Positions 9,270 through 17,178 of a stretch of DNA of 37,479 nt are shown one piece after another; within the stretch, counting starts at the first letter, position 1, and the number at the start of each line of letters is the position of its first letter. A model generated the notes under the pieces. The model was not told the origin of the DNA, did not search any database, and saw only the letters and a list, made by a program, of their open reading frames with translations. The stretch lies in contig JAUSKB010000025.1 in assembly GCA_030647415.1 (NCBI GenBank), forward strand, positions 1 through 37,479, given 5' to 3'. The position numbers were made by a program, and so were the translations under genes. The stretch comes from a bacterium (GTDB lineage Bacteria; Patescibacteriota; Minisyncoccia; UBA6257; GWB1-50-10).

Positions 9270-9403
9270 TAATCGCGAATAATGCGAATCGAAGCGTAAT
9301 AATGCTAATCAAAAGCAAAACACCCATGAAATCTATTCGGCATTGTTCGCGGTTGCTCCCCATTCGCATTATTACTCTCTAATTCGCATTATTAGCGAAT
9401 ACT
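9268..9403. repeat. Family C intergenic inverted repeat (C2), L14-L24
   Basis: AGTAATCGCGAATAATGCGAAT 9268-9289 overlaps the L14 TAG; ATTCGCATTATTAGCGAATACT 9382-9403 ends 3 nt before the L24 ATG. Confidence 0.88.
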
Positions 9404-9406
9404 CCC

Positions 9407-9712
9407 ATGACTATCAAAAAAGGAGACACCATCATCGTCCGCATCGGGAAAAACCGGGGCAAGAAGGGCACCGTGGCCCGGATGTTGCCGTCCCGCGGCC
9501 TCATCCTGGTTTCCGGCGTGAATCTCTATAAGAAGCACGTGCGGCCGAAGAAGCAGGGGGAGAAGGGGCAGCTCGTCGAGCTCATGCGCCCGCTCCAGCT
9601 GTCGAATGTCGCTCTCTTCTGTTCGAACTGCGGCCGCGCTTCCCGGGTGGGATACCGCGTCGACGGTGCGAAGAAGGTCCGTTTCTGTCGCCGGTGCTCG
9701 GTTGCCCTGTAA
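9407..9712 (+). CDS. rplX: 50S ribosomal protein L24
   Basis: IKKGDTIIVRIGKNRGKKGTVARMLPSRGLILVSGVNLYKKHVRPKKQ...CSNCGRASRVGYRVDGAKKVRFCRRC. Confidence 0.95.
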   Translation: MTIKKGDTIIVRIGKNRGKKGTVARMLPSRGLILVSGVNLYKKHVRPKKQGEKGQLVELMRPLQLSNVALFCSNCGRASRVGYRVDGAKKVRFCRRCSVAL

Positions 9713-9722
9713 TCACACCACG

Positions 9723-10313
9723 ATGACTACCGCACACCACCACAAGAACCCGTTGATTGCGAACCTTCCCACTCGCCTCGCCGAGACGTCGAGTCGAGGC
9801 TGGGCTGAAGCTCCGGCGAAGCGGGTTGGGAAGGTTGTGGTGAACGTGGGCGTGGGGAAGCTCCGGAGCCAGGCGAACTTTGACGATAAGGTGCTCCCCG
9901 AGGTCATGAAGGACGTCGCAGCCATTACCGGGCAGCATCCGTCCATCCGCCGTTCCACGAAGTCCATCGCCGGGTTCAAACTCCGCGAGGGCGACATTGT
10001 GGGACTCCAGGTCACGCTTCGCGGCGCGCGGATGCGCGATTTCCTCATGAAGCTGTTTAGCATCGTGCTGCCGCGCGTGAAGGACTTCCGCGGCCTTGCC
10101 CCGACCACCGTCGACCATGATGGTAACTTGAACATCGGGTTCCGGGACCAGGTGGTTTTTCCGGAGATTGAGACGGAAAAGGTGCGGGTCTCGTTCGGCA
10201 TCCAGGTGACCGTTGTACCGAGCGTCCGCGGTCGTGAAGCCGCAGTTGCGCTGTACCGGTCACTCGGGGTACCATTACGGTCGAATATCGAAGCACGAAG
10301 CACGAAATCCTAA
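9723..10313 (+). CDS. rplE: 50S ribosomal protein L5 with repeat-encoded C-terminus
   Basis: KVVVNVGVGKL...ITGQHPSIRRSTKSIAGFKLREGDIVGLQVTLRGARMRDFLMKL; ends RSNIEARSTKS; start trimmed from 9606. Confidence 0.95.
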   Translation: MTTAHHHKNPLIANLPTRLAETSSRGWAEAPAKRVGKVVVNVGVGKLRSQANFDDKVLPEVMKDVAAITGQHPSIRRSTKSIAGFKLREGDIVGLQVTLRGARMRDFLMKLFSIVLPRVKDFRGLAPTTVDHDGNLNIGFRDQVVFPEIETEKVRVSFGIQVTVVPSVRGREAAVALYRSLGVPLRSNIEARSTKS

Positions 10314-10540
10314 ATGGTTCGACGAGCTCACCATCCCGAGCGAAGCCGAGGGACAAATCCCAATGACTCAAATTCGAAATAAATCACCATTTTGCGGAAT
10401 CCCGTTTGGAGTTTCGGATTTCGAATTTGTCCCGACTTTGTTCCGGTTTTACCGAGAATGCTCGACGAAGTCGGCATCGAGGATGCCCGATAGAATCGGC
10501 ATTTCGGATTTAGAATTTAGAGTTTAGGATTTATGCATCT
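10293..10540. repeat. Family A intergenic inverted repeat (A4) with REP-like core, L5-S14
   Basis: cgaagcacgaagcacgaaatcctaaatGGTTCGACGAGCTCACCATCCCGAGCGAAGCCGAGGGA...ggatttagaatttagagtttaggattt. Confidence 0.75.
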
Positions 10541-10723
10541 ATGGCCAAGACATCCGTAATCGCCCGTTCGGAAAAGACCCCGAAGTTCAGCACGCGCATC
10601 GTGCGGCGCTGTTTCCGGTGTGGACGAAAGCGCGGATACATCCGCGATTTCAACCTCTGCCGCATCTGTTTCCGCGAGTTGGCGAGCAAGGGTGAAATCC
10701 CCGGAATTCGGAAAGGCTCATAG
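10541..10723 (+). CDS. rpsN: 30S ribosomal protein S14, zinc-binding type
   Basis: [37 protein letters not shown]. Confidence 0.96.
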   Translation: MAKTSVIARSEKTPKFSTRIVRRCFRCGRKRGYIRDFNLCRICFRELASKGEIPGIRKGS

Positions 10724-10726
10724 TGA

Positions 10727-10836
10727 GATACCAATATGCGAATTCATTCGAATGATACGAATAATACGAATTATGAACGCGAATTGTGGAATATTCGTAT
10801 GATTTGCATCATTCGTACCATTCGTATATTGGTATC
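10727..10836. repeat. Family B intergenic inverted repeat (B3), S14-S8
   Basis: Arms 10727-10771 and 10793-10836; near-identical to B2. Confidence 0.9.
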
Positions 10837-10844
10837 ATAATCCC

Positions 10845-11216
10845 ATGTACATCAACCTCCTCATTAGCATCAAGAACGCAGCGCGGGCCGGCAAGGCCTC
10901 GTTGAAAACGCCCTACACCACTATGGATGCGGCGGTCGTCGAGGTGCTCCGCCGGTACGGATTCGTGAAGGCGGTGGAGGTGAAGGGTCGGGGTGTGAAG
11001 CGCATCTTGGACATCGAGGTGAATCCCGACCGGCCCATCCGCGGCGTTACCTTCGTTTCAAAGCCGTCTTTGAAGCGGTACGGCGGATACCGTGCGCTGA
11101 AACCGGTGAAACAGGGGCACGGGCTCCTGGTGCTTTCGACGCCGCGCGGCGTGAAGAGCGCGATGGATGCTCGGCGTGAGCAGGTGGGTGGGCAGCTCCT
11201 TTTTGAGATATGGTAG
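10845..11216 (+). CDS. rpsH: 30S ribosomal protein S8
   Basis: INLLISIKNAARAGKASLKTPYTTMDAAVVEVLRRYGFVKAVEV...RRYGGYRALKPVKQGHGLLVLSTPRGVKSAMDAR...GGQLLFEIW. Confidence 0.95.
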   Translation: MYINLLISIKNAARAGKASLKTPYTTMDAAVVEVLRRYGFVKAVEVKGRGVKRILDIEVNPDRPIRGVTFVSKPSLKRYGGYRALKPVKQGHGLLVLSTPRGVKSAMDARREQVGGQLLFEIW

Positions 11217-11343
11217 AGTAATCGCGAATAATGCGAATGAAACACCCAGTAATAATGCGAATAGAGACCAGAACCGCTTCGAATGCGGGTAGTCGCATGC
11301 ATTCGCATTATTACCTCTGCTATTCGCATTATTAGCGATTACT
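11217..11343. repeat. Family C intergenic inverted repeat (C3), S8-L6
   Basis: AGTAATCGCGAATAATGCGAAT 11217-11238 directly after the S8 stop; ATTCGCATTATTAGCGATTACT 11322-11343, 2 nt before the L6 ATG (21/22 complementary). Confidence 0.9.
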
Positions 11344-11345
11344 CT

Positions 11346-11897
11346 ATGAGCAAAATAGGACGACAACCCATAGCGATTCCGACTGGCGTCACGGTTTCCG
11401 TCGACGCGACCGAGGTGACGGTGCAGGCCGCCGCCGGCGATATCCGCATCCAACTTCTCCGTGGCGTGAAGGTTGCGGTGGTCGGAAGCGAGGTCGTCTG
11501 CGAGCTCGTCGGGACCGGGAAGCAGGCGCGGTCGAGCTGGGGCACGATGCGTGCGCTTATCGCGAATGCGGTCGCGGGGCTCGTGAAGCCATTTGAGAAG
11601 TCGCTGATACTCGAGGGCGTGGGATACCGCGTCACAAAGGAGGGGAACGACCTGGTCCTTGCGCTCGGTTTTTCGCACCCCGTGAAGTATGCCGCAATTC
11701 CCGGCATCACCTTCGAGGTGGGAAAGAATTCCACCGTTACGGTGCGGGGTTCCGACCGTGCACGGGTAGGGCAAGTGGCAGCGGAAATTCGCGCCCTGAA
11801 GAAGCCCGAGCCGTACAAAGGGAAGGGGTTCCACTACTCTGACGAAGTTGTTCGCCGGAAGGCCGGCAAGAAGGCGGCAACGAGCACCACCAAATAA
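11346..11897 (+). CDS. rplF: 50S ribosomal protein L6
   Basis: MSKIGRQPIAIPTGVTVSVDATEVTVQA...LEGVGYRVTKEGNDLVLALGFSHPV...KPEPYKGKGFHYSDEVVRRKAGKKA. Confidence 0.96.
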   Translation: MSKIGRQPIAIPTGVTVSVDATEVTVQAAAGDIRIQLLRGVKVAVVGSEVVCELVGTGKQARSSWGTMRALIANAVAGLVKPFEKSLILEGVGYRVTKEGNDLVLALGFSHPVKYAAIPGITFEVGKNSTVTVRGSDRARVGQVAAEIRALKKPEPYKGKGFHYSDEVVRRKAGKKAATSTTK

Positions 11898-12029
11898 CAG
11901 TAAGCACGAAATTCGAAATCCGAAACTCTAAACAAGCTCGAAATATGAAATTTCAAATCAGAAACGAATCCGTTTGGAATTTCGAATTTGTTTCGGATTT
12001 AGATATTCGGATTTAGGATTTACCCATCT
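11898..12029. repeat. Family A intergenic inverted repeat (A5), L6-L18
   Basis: agcacgaaattcgaaatccgaaactctaaacaagctcgaaatatgaaatttcaaatcagaaacgaatccg / tttggaatttcgaatttgtttcggatttagatattcggatttaggattt. Confidence 0.78.
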
Positions 12030-12383
12030 ATGGCAACCACAAAAAAAACCATCGCAATACGAGCACGCCGGCGAAACCGGGTCCGGGTCCGAATTCGCGG
12101 CACGGCTGCGATACCGCGGCTCACGGTGTTCCGCTCGAATGTCGCCATCTACGCTCAGCTCATTGACGACGCGACCGGGACAACGGTCGTGCGGGCGAGC
12201 TCGCGCGACCTCGTGAAGCGCGGTCCCAAGATGGCGGACGCCACGGCGGTCGGGAAGCTCATTGCCGAGCGCGCGACACCAGCCGGCATCACGGCGGCGG
12301 TTTTCGACCGTGGTTCCTATCGGTACCATGGTCGGGTACAGGCGCTCGCGGAGGGCGCGCGAGCGGGCGGACTGAAGTTCTGA
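12030..12383 (+). CDS. rplR: 50S ribosomal protein L18
   Basis: [51 protein letters not shown]...[26 protein letters not shown]. Confidence 0.95.
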   Translation: MATTKKTIAIRARRRNRVRVRIRGTAAIPRLTVFRSNVAIYAQLIDDATGTTVVRASSRDLVKRGPKMADATAVGKLIAERATPAGITAAVFDRGSYRYHGRVQALAEGARAGGLKF

Positions 12384-12439
12384 CGCGCGTTTCCTGAACT
12401 AGTCAACAAGCAAACGAGCGAACCAACAAACTAACCAAC

Positions 12440-13222
12440 ATGCCACCGACAAACAACACACCGAATAGCACCGCACAACAGCCCATCGCGCCCGCCTCGC
12501 CTTCGCGAGCGCGAAGCGGGCCCGGCGCGAGCCGAGGCGGACCGGGTGGCGGTCGCGGTCCCGGTAGTCGAGGTCCGGGTGGGCGAGGCCCTTCCGCCTT
12601 CGGTGGCGGCGGTCGCGGTCCAGGCGGACGGGGTCCAGGCGGTCGCGGTCCAGGCCGCGGCGGCTATGGGCGGCGGCAGGAACGCACAAGCGAGTACCAG
12701 GATCGGGCGCTTGAGATTCGGCGGGTTTCCCGCGTGATGGCCGGTGGCAAACGCTTCAGCTTCCGGGCGGCGGTTGTCGTCGGGAATCGGAACGGGAAGG
12801 TGGGACTTGGCGTCGCGAAGGGGCTCGATGTGCAAGGCGCGATTGAAAAGGCCCGTCGGTACGCGGAGAAAGCGGTCATCACCATTCCGCTTCGGGACGG
12901 CCGGACAGTCGCCCACGACGTGGAGGCGAAATACGGCGCCGCGATTGTGCGCATAAAGCCCGCCAAGGCGGGACACGGTCTCATCGCGGGCGGTTCGGCG
13001 CGCATCGTGCTCGAGCTTGCAGGCGTCCGAGACGTTTCCGCGAAGATCATCGGTACCACAAAAAACAAGGTTTCAAACGCGCAGGCGACATTGAAGGCAC
13101 TCATGATTATTGCGCAGTCGACGCGTATCAAGAAGCCGATCCAGCCCGTTGCGGCTATGCCGCACGGCAACGAACAAACGGACAAACCGACAAACGAGCC
13201 AACCAATCAACTAGCTAACTAG
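12440..13222 (+). CDS. rpsE: 30S ribosomal protein S5 with Gly/Arg/Pro-rich N-terminal extension
   Basis: Core ALEIRRVSRVMAGGKRFSFRAAVVVGNRNGKVGLGVAKGLDVQGAIEKA...; N-terminus RGPGGRGPSAFGGGGRGPGGRGPGGRGPGRGG. Confidence 0.94.
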   Translation: MPPTNNTPNSTAQQPIAPASPSRARSGPGASRGGPGGGRGPGSRGPGGRGPSAFGGGGRGPGGRGPGGRGPGRGGYGRRQERTSEYQDRALEIRRVSRVMAGGKRFSFRAAVVVGNRNGKVGLGVAKGLDVQGAIEKARRYAEKAVITIPLRDGRTVAHDVEAKYGAAIVRIKPAKAGHGLIAGGSARIVLELAGVRDVSAKIIGTTKNKVSNAQATLKALMIIAQSTRIKKPIQPVAAMPHGNEQTDKPTNEPTNQLAN

Positions 13223-13238
13223 CCAACTAGTAAACTAC
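13170..13238. repeat. Family E (AACN-type 4-nt periodic) spacer; a partner spacer lies at 12397-12438
   Basis: aacgaacaaacggacaaaccgacaaacgagccaaccaatcaactagctaactagccaactagtaaac; upstream aactagtcaacaagcaaacgagcgaaccaacaaactaaccaac. Confidence 0.6.
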
Positions 13239-13239
13239 C

Positions 13240-13668
13240 ATGCAACTCCACACCTTACATGCAGCGACCAGGCGGCGCCCCACGAAGCGCGTCGGGCGCG
13301 GCGGAAAGCGCGGCACGACTTCCGGCAAGGGCACGAAGGGTCAGCGCTCGCGTTCGGGCCATCGCATCCGGCCGGCAGCGCGCGACCTCGTGCTCAAATT
13401 CCCGAAGCTCCGGGGAGTGGGAAACAGTCGTCGGTCCGTGTCCGCAACCATCGTGAAGACAGGCGACATTCCCGCGCTCCTCGCGCGCGCAAGGGTGGCG
13501 GAGCTCACCCGGGAGGTCCTGGTGTCACTCCGAAAGATTCGCGCCGTGAAGGATGCGGTGAAGGTGGTGGCGAACGGGAAGCTCGCGTCCGCCGTCGCCG
13601 TGAACGGTATCCCCGCGACGAAGGGGGCGAAGGCAGAGATCCTGAAATTCGGCGGCACCGTTTCATAA
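13240..13668 (+). CDS. rplO: 50S ribosomal protein L15
   Basis: TKRVGRGGKRGTTSGKGTKGQRSRSGHRIRPA. Confidence 0.93.
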   Translation: MQLHTLHAATRRRPTKRVGRGGKRGTTSGKGTKGQRSRSGHRIRPAARDLVLKFPKLRGVGNSRRSVSATIVKTGDIPALLARARVAELTREVLVSLRKIRAVKDAVKVVANGKLASAVAVNGIPATKGAKAEILKFGGTVS

Positions 13669-13747
13669 CCGACAACCAACGACGTACAACCAACAACCCC
13701 AGTAATTCGCATTATTACCTCTGCCATTCGCATTATTAGCGATTACT
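13668..13747. repeat. Chimeric spacer: family D left arm plus family C right arm, L15-SecY
   Basis: aaccgacaaccaacgacgtacaaccaacaac followed by attcgcattattacctctgccattcgcattattagcgattact. Confidence 0.75.
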
Positions 13748-13749
13748 CC

Positions 13750-15021
13750 ATGAACAAGTTCCTCCAAATTTTCAAGATTCCCGATCTCCGGAAGAAGGTC
13801 CTCATGGTCCTCTTTTGGCTTTTTATATTCCGCCTTCTCGCGGCTATCCCCATCCCCGGCATCGACCCCCTGCGGCTTCAGGAGTTCTTTTCCCAGAACC
13901 AGCTTTTCGGCTTCCTAAACCTCTTCTCCGGCGGCGGCCTCTCGAACCTCTCCCTCCTCATGCTGGGCGTGGGGCCGTACATCACCGCGACCATCATTCT
14001 CCAGCTCCTCACTATTATCTTCCCGAACCTGAAGAAGGCCTACTACGAGGAGGGGGCGCAGGGGCGGGCGAAGTTCAACCGGTACTCGCGCTACCTCACG
14101 GTGCCGCTTGCCGTTCTCCAGGGGTACGGATTTTTGAACCTGCTCCAGTCCCGCGGCGCCATCGAGCGGCTGGCCTTCCCGGACCTCTTGACGAACGTCA
14201 TTATGATTACGGCGGGGAGCGTGCTCATCATGTGGATCGGGGAGCTCATCTCCGAGTACAAGATCGGGAACGGGGTCTCGCTCCTCATCTTCGCCGGCAT
14301 TGTGAGCCAGGTACCGCAGGAGGTATTCACGAGCTTTGCGACCTACTCGCCGGCGGTGCTCCCAACCTACATCGCCTTCATCATCCTTGCCGTCGTCGTC
14401 ATTATGGGCGTCGTTTTCATCAACGAGGGGGAGCGCAAGATTCCGGTCTCCTACGCGAAGCAGGTGCGGGGAAACAAGCTTTATGGCGGCGTCTCCACCT
14501 ACCTCCCGCTTCGGGTGAACCAGGCGGGCGTCATTCCTATCATCTTTGCCATCTCCCTCCTCCTCTTCCCGCAGTTCATCGCGCAGGCCGTCGCCATCGT
14601 GTCACCGGAGCTCTCGGTACAGCTCAATGATTTTGTGAACAAGTTCCTCGGGAACACGCTTATGTACAGCGCCGCCTACTTCGTGCTCGTCGTCGTCTTC
14701 ACCTACTTCTATACTGCAATCACCTTCGACCCCGAGGAAATCTCGAAAAATCTCCAACGGAGCGGGGGATTCATCCCCGGTATCCGGCCGGGCCCGGCGA
14801 CGGCGGAGGTCATCGCAAAGACGGTGGGCCGCACGACCCTCTTTGGCGCCCTCTTTCTCGGCATTGTGGCGGTCCTGCCGAATATCACCCAGCTTGTGAC
14901 GGGCATCCAGGCGCTTGCGCTCGGTGGTACGGGGCTCCTCATCGTCGTTGCAGTCGCCCTCGAGGTCATGAAACAGGTGGAGTCCCAGCTCACGGTCAGA
15001 GAGTACGAGGGGGTGATGTGA
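13750..15021 (+). CDS. secY: Preprotein translocase subunit SecY
   Basis: Ten hydrophobic segments; PGIDP, GVGPYITATIILQLL, NGVSLLIFAGI, LPLRVNQAGVIPIIFA, FIPGIRPG. Confidence 0.97.
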   Translation: MNKFLQIFKIPDLRKKVLMVLFWLFIFRLLAAIPIPGIDPLRLQEFFSQNQLFGFLNLFSGGGLSNLSLLMLGVGPYITATIILQLLTIIFPNLKKAYYEEGAQGRAKFNRYSRYLTVPLAVLQGYGFLNLLQSRGAIERLAFPDLLTNVIMITAGSVLIMWIGELISEYKIGNGVSLLIFAGIVSQVPQEVFTSFATYSPAVLPTYIAFIILAVVVIMGVVFINEGERKIPVSYAKQVRGNKLYGGVSTYLPLRVNQAGVIPIIFAISLLLFPQFIAQAVAIVSPELSVQLNDFVNKFLGNTLMYSAAYFVLVVVFTYFYTAITFDPEEISKNLQRSGGFIPGIRPGPATAEVIAKTVGRTTLFGALFLGIVAVLPNITQLVTGIQALALGGTGLLIVVAVALEVMKQVESQLTVREYEGVM

Positions 15022-15285
15022 CGGGCTTTGCCTAAAATCCAGTCGCCTGAGGCGGCCGGATTTTAGTTGCAAAACCTTCACCCCGCATTTTTGCGGGGTA
15101 GCGGGGTCCCGCAGTTCCGTCGCGGCACCGTCCCGCCATGGCGGGACTCGCTCCCATATTAGCGTCGCGCGGTCCGAGACCCGCCCGAACGTACCCCGCC
15201 AGAATGACTCTGCCGGGCTGGCGTTCGGTACGGGCGGGTGTGCCGCTCCGGAACCGCGAAACCCCGCTTGTGGTGGTTGGTAGGG

Positions 15286-15356
15286 GGAGGTCGAACCTCC
15301 TATGGGATGTCCGACATCCAAAATATTACGCATCCCGCATCGGATGTCGGACATCC
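15286..15356. repeat. Three 15-nt palindromes of type GGANGTC-S-GACNTCC
   Basis: GGAGGTCGAACCTCC 15286-15300; GGATGTCCGACATCC 15305-15319; GGATGTCGGACATCC 15342-15356. Confidence 0.85.
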
Positions 15357-15512
15357 AAATATTGTGTAGCCCACTCCAGCAATATTCACGGTCCCCGTTC
15401 TCAGCGATGCACGCCCCCCGGCGGGGGAGGGTGCGCGCTCCACAATACTGCCATCCTCATTGACCATACCGGCGGTAGCCCCCATCCCCAACATCAAATA
15501 TACTTATCGTGT

Positions 15513-16085
15513 ATGCGGACCATCATCTTCGAGGGAATCGCGACGAGTGGAAAAACCTCCGTTGAGCGATGTCTAATTGAATTGTTTGAGGCGAATAAGG
15601 TGAGTTACCTACTGGTGGAGGAAGACAAGACGCTCATGCCTGTTCTCTATAACCATGACGTTTTAGCGAGCCTGCGGTTGCTCACAGAATCCATTGTCAC
15701 GGCGTATGTGGAACAACGGGACGTTTACATCTTCGACCGTCTGCATCTCACCCACGCCTGCCGGACCGAGTCCGAAATCGAGAAGTTCAGGGAGGTTGAG
15801 GACATACTTCGGACGCACAACCCCGTTATCGTACTACTCACTATCGAGGAGTCGCTCATTTCCGAGCGGGTGCGCTGGGCGCTCGCGAACCGCGACGCGG
15901 ATTGGGTCCGGCACGCTCGCCGGCGCGAGAGCGACGAGGCAATTTTTGCGCATTATCGTGAGCAGCAGGCTGACTTGCAGCGGCTCATCGAAGCAAGCAC
16001 GCTCCCGCACGAAACTATTACCACCTCCGATCTTGATTTCCAGGGTGCCGCCCGGCGCATTTATGAGACATACTGTATTCTATGA
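15513..16085 (+). CDS. P-loop nucleoside/nucleotide kinase (thymidylate-kinase-like)
   Basis: MRTIIFEGIATSGKTSVE (Walker A), DRLHLTHA; start trimmed from 15138. Confidence 0.65.
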   Translation: MRTIIFEGIATSGKTSVERCLIELFEANKVSYLLVEEDKTLMPVLYNHDVLASLRLLTESIVTAYVEQRDVYIFDRLHLTHACRTESEIEKFREVEDILRTHNPVIVLLTIEESLISERVRWALANRDADWVRHARRRESDEAIFAHYREQQADLQRLIEASTLPHETITTSDLDFQGAARRIYETYCIL

Positions 16086-16513
16086 TCCATCAGGAAAAAC
16101 CGGAAGGATTTAACCCCCGGTTCGAGGTGGTGAGCTGCTTCATGGAAGAGAACGGAAGAATTCTCCTCTTGCACCGCCAGGATCATAAGCCGGAAGGGAA
16201 TAGCTGGGGTGTTCCGGCAGGGAAGGTGGATGAGAGTGAGTCTGTTGGCGAAGCCATGCTTCGTGAGTTATTTCAGGAGACCGGCTACCAGGCTCGCGAG
16301 GATGAGCTACAATATATACAAAAAGTGTATGTGAAATATCCAACGTTTGATTTCATCTACCACATCTACCATCTCCCGCTCTCCCAAAAGACAGCAATCA
16401 CACTTGCTTCTAGTGAGCATAAAAACTATGAGTGGACGACACCGGCGGAGGCGCTCCAGAAGAACCTCATTCGTGACCTGGATGCCTGTATTAAACTTTT
16501 CTATAAGCTGTAA
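16082..16513 (+). CDS. NUDIX hydrolase
   Basis: Nudix box GKVDESESVGEAMLRELFQETGY; 4-nt ATGA overlap with the upstream kinase. Confidence 0.9.
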   Translation: MIHQEKPEGFNPRFEVVSCFMEENGRILLLHRQDHKPEGNSWGVPAGKVDESESVGEAMLRELFQETGYQAREDELQYIQKVYVKYPTFDFIYHIYHLPLSQKTAITLASSEHKNYEWTTPAEALQKNLIRDLDACIKLFYKL

Positions 16514-16538
16514 TTGGCAAGGTGTTCATAATATCTAT

Positions 16539-16586
16539 GGAAGTCGGATTTCCATTAATCTAGTGGAGTTAAACTCCACTAGATTA
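16539..16586. repeat. Palindromes: GGAAGTCGGATTTCC and TAATCTAGTGGAGTT-A-AACTCCACTAGATTA
   Basis: 16539-16553 and 16556-16586; the second has perfect 15-bp arms. Confidence 0.85.
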
Positions 16587-16668
16587 TCTTCAGATTGTTT
16601 CCCCAATAAAACGGCGTCACAGATACCGTTTCACTTGCTTCGTTTCCCGCATGCGGTAGGATTACCGC

Positions 16669-17130
16669 ATGGAGGACTGCATCTTCTGTAAGATTGCGAA
16701 GGGGGAGACCCCCGCGCACCGGATCTGGGAGGACGAGCGGCACCTCGCCTTCCTGTCCATATTCCCGAACACCGAGGGGTTTTCCGTCGTGATTACGAAG
16801 GAGCACTACCCGAGCTACGCGTTCGACCTACCGAACGACGTCCTCGCGGGGCTCACGCTCGCCGCGGGGAAGGTTGCCAAGATTCTCGACTCCGCGCTTG
16901 AGGACGTCGGGAGAACAGGGATGATTTTCGAGGGATTTGGTGTTGACCATGTCCATGCGAAGCTTTTCCCGATGCACGGGACCCGCACGAAGGGCTGGGA
17001 GCCGCACCAGTCAAACGTGGACAAGTACTTCGAGCAGTATGAGGGCTACGTGTCCTCGCACGACTACCGGCGGGCGGATGACGCCGCGCTTGAGCGTTTG
17101 GCGAAACGGGTGCGGGGGGAGGAGACGTAG
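16669..17130 (+). CDS. HIT family protein
   Basis: CIFCKIAKGETPAHRIWEDERHLAFL...FGVDHVHAKLFPMHGT. Confidence 0.9.
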   Translation: MEDCIFCKIAKGETPAHRIWEDERHLAFLSIFPNTEGFSVVITKEHYPSYAFDLPNDVLAGLTLAAGKVAKILDSALEDVGRTGMIFEGFGVDHVHAKLFPMHGTRTKGWEPHQSNVDKYFEQYEGYVSSHDYRRADDAALERLAKRVRGEET

Positions 17131-17178
17131 GGCACGGTCCGGGGATGCAAAACGCCAGATGGGTGCTACACTGGATAC

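Noticed and set aside
12440-13240. Expected rpmD (L30) between rpsE and rplO
   Set aside because: No ORF with L30 features; absence is consistent with known loss of L30 in CPR bacteria, so not treated as novel.
2590-13749. CRISPR array interpretation of the regularly recurring operon repeats
   Set aside because: Repeats are separated by genes, occur once per junction, are inverted rather than direct, and no cas genes are present.
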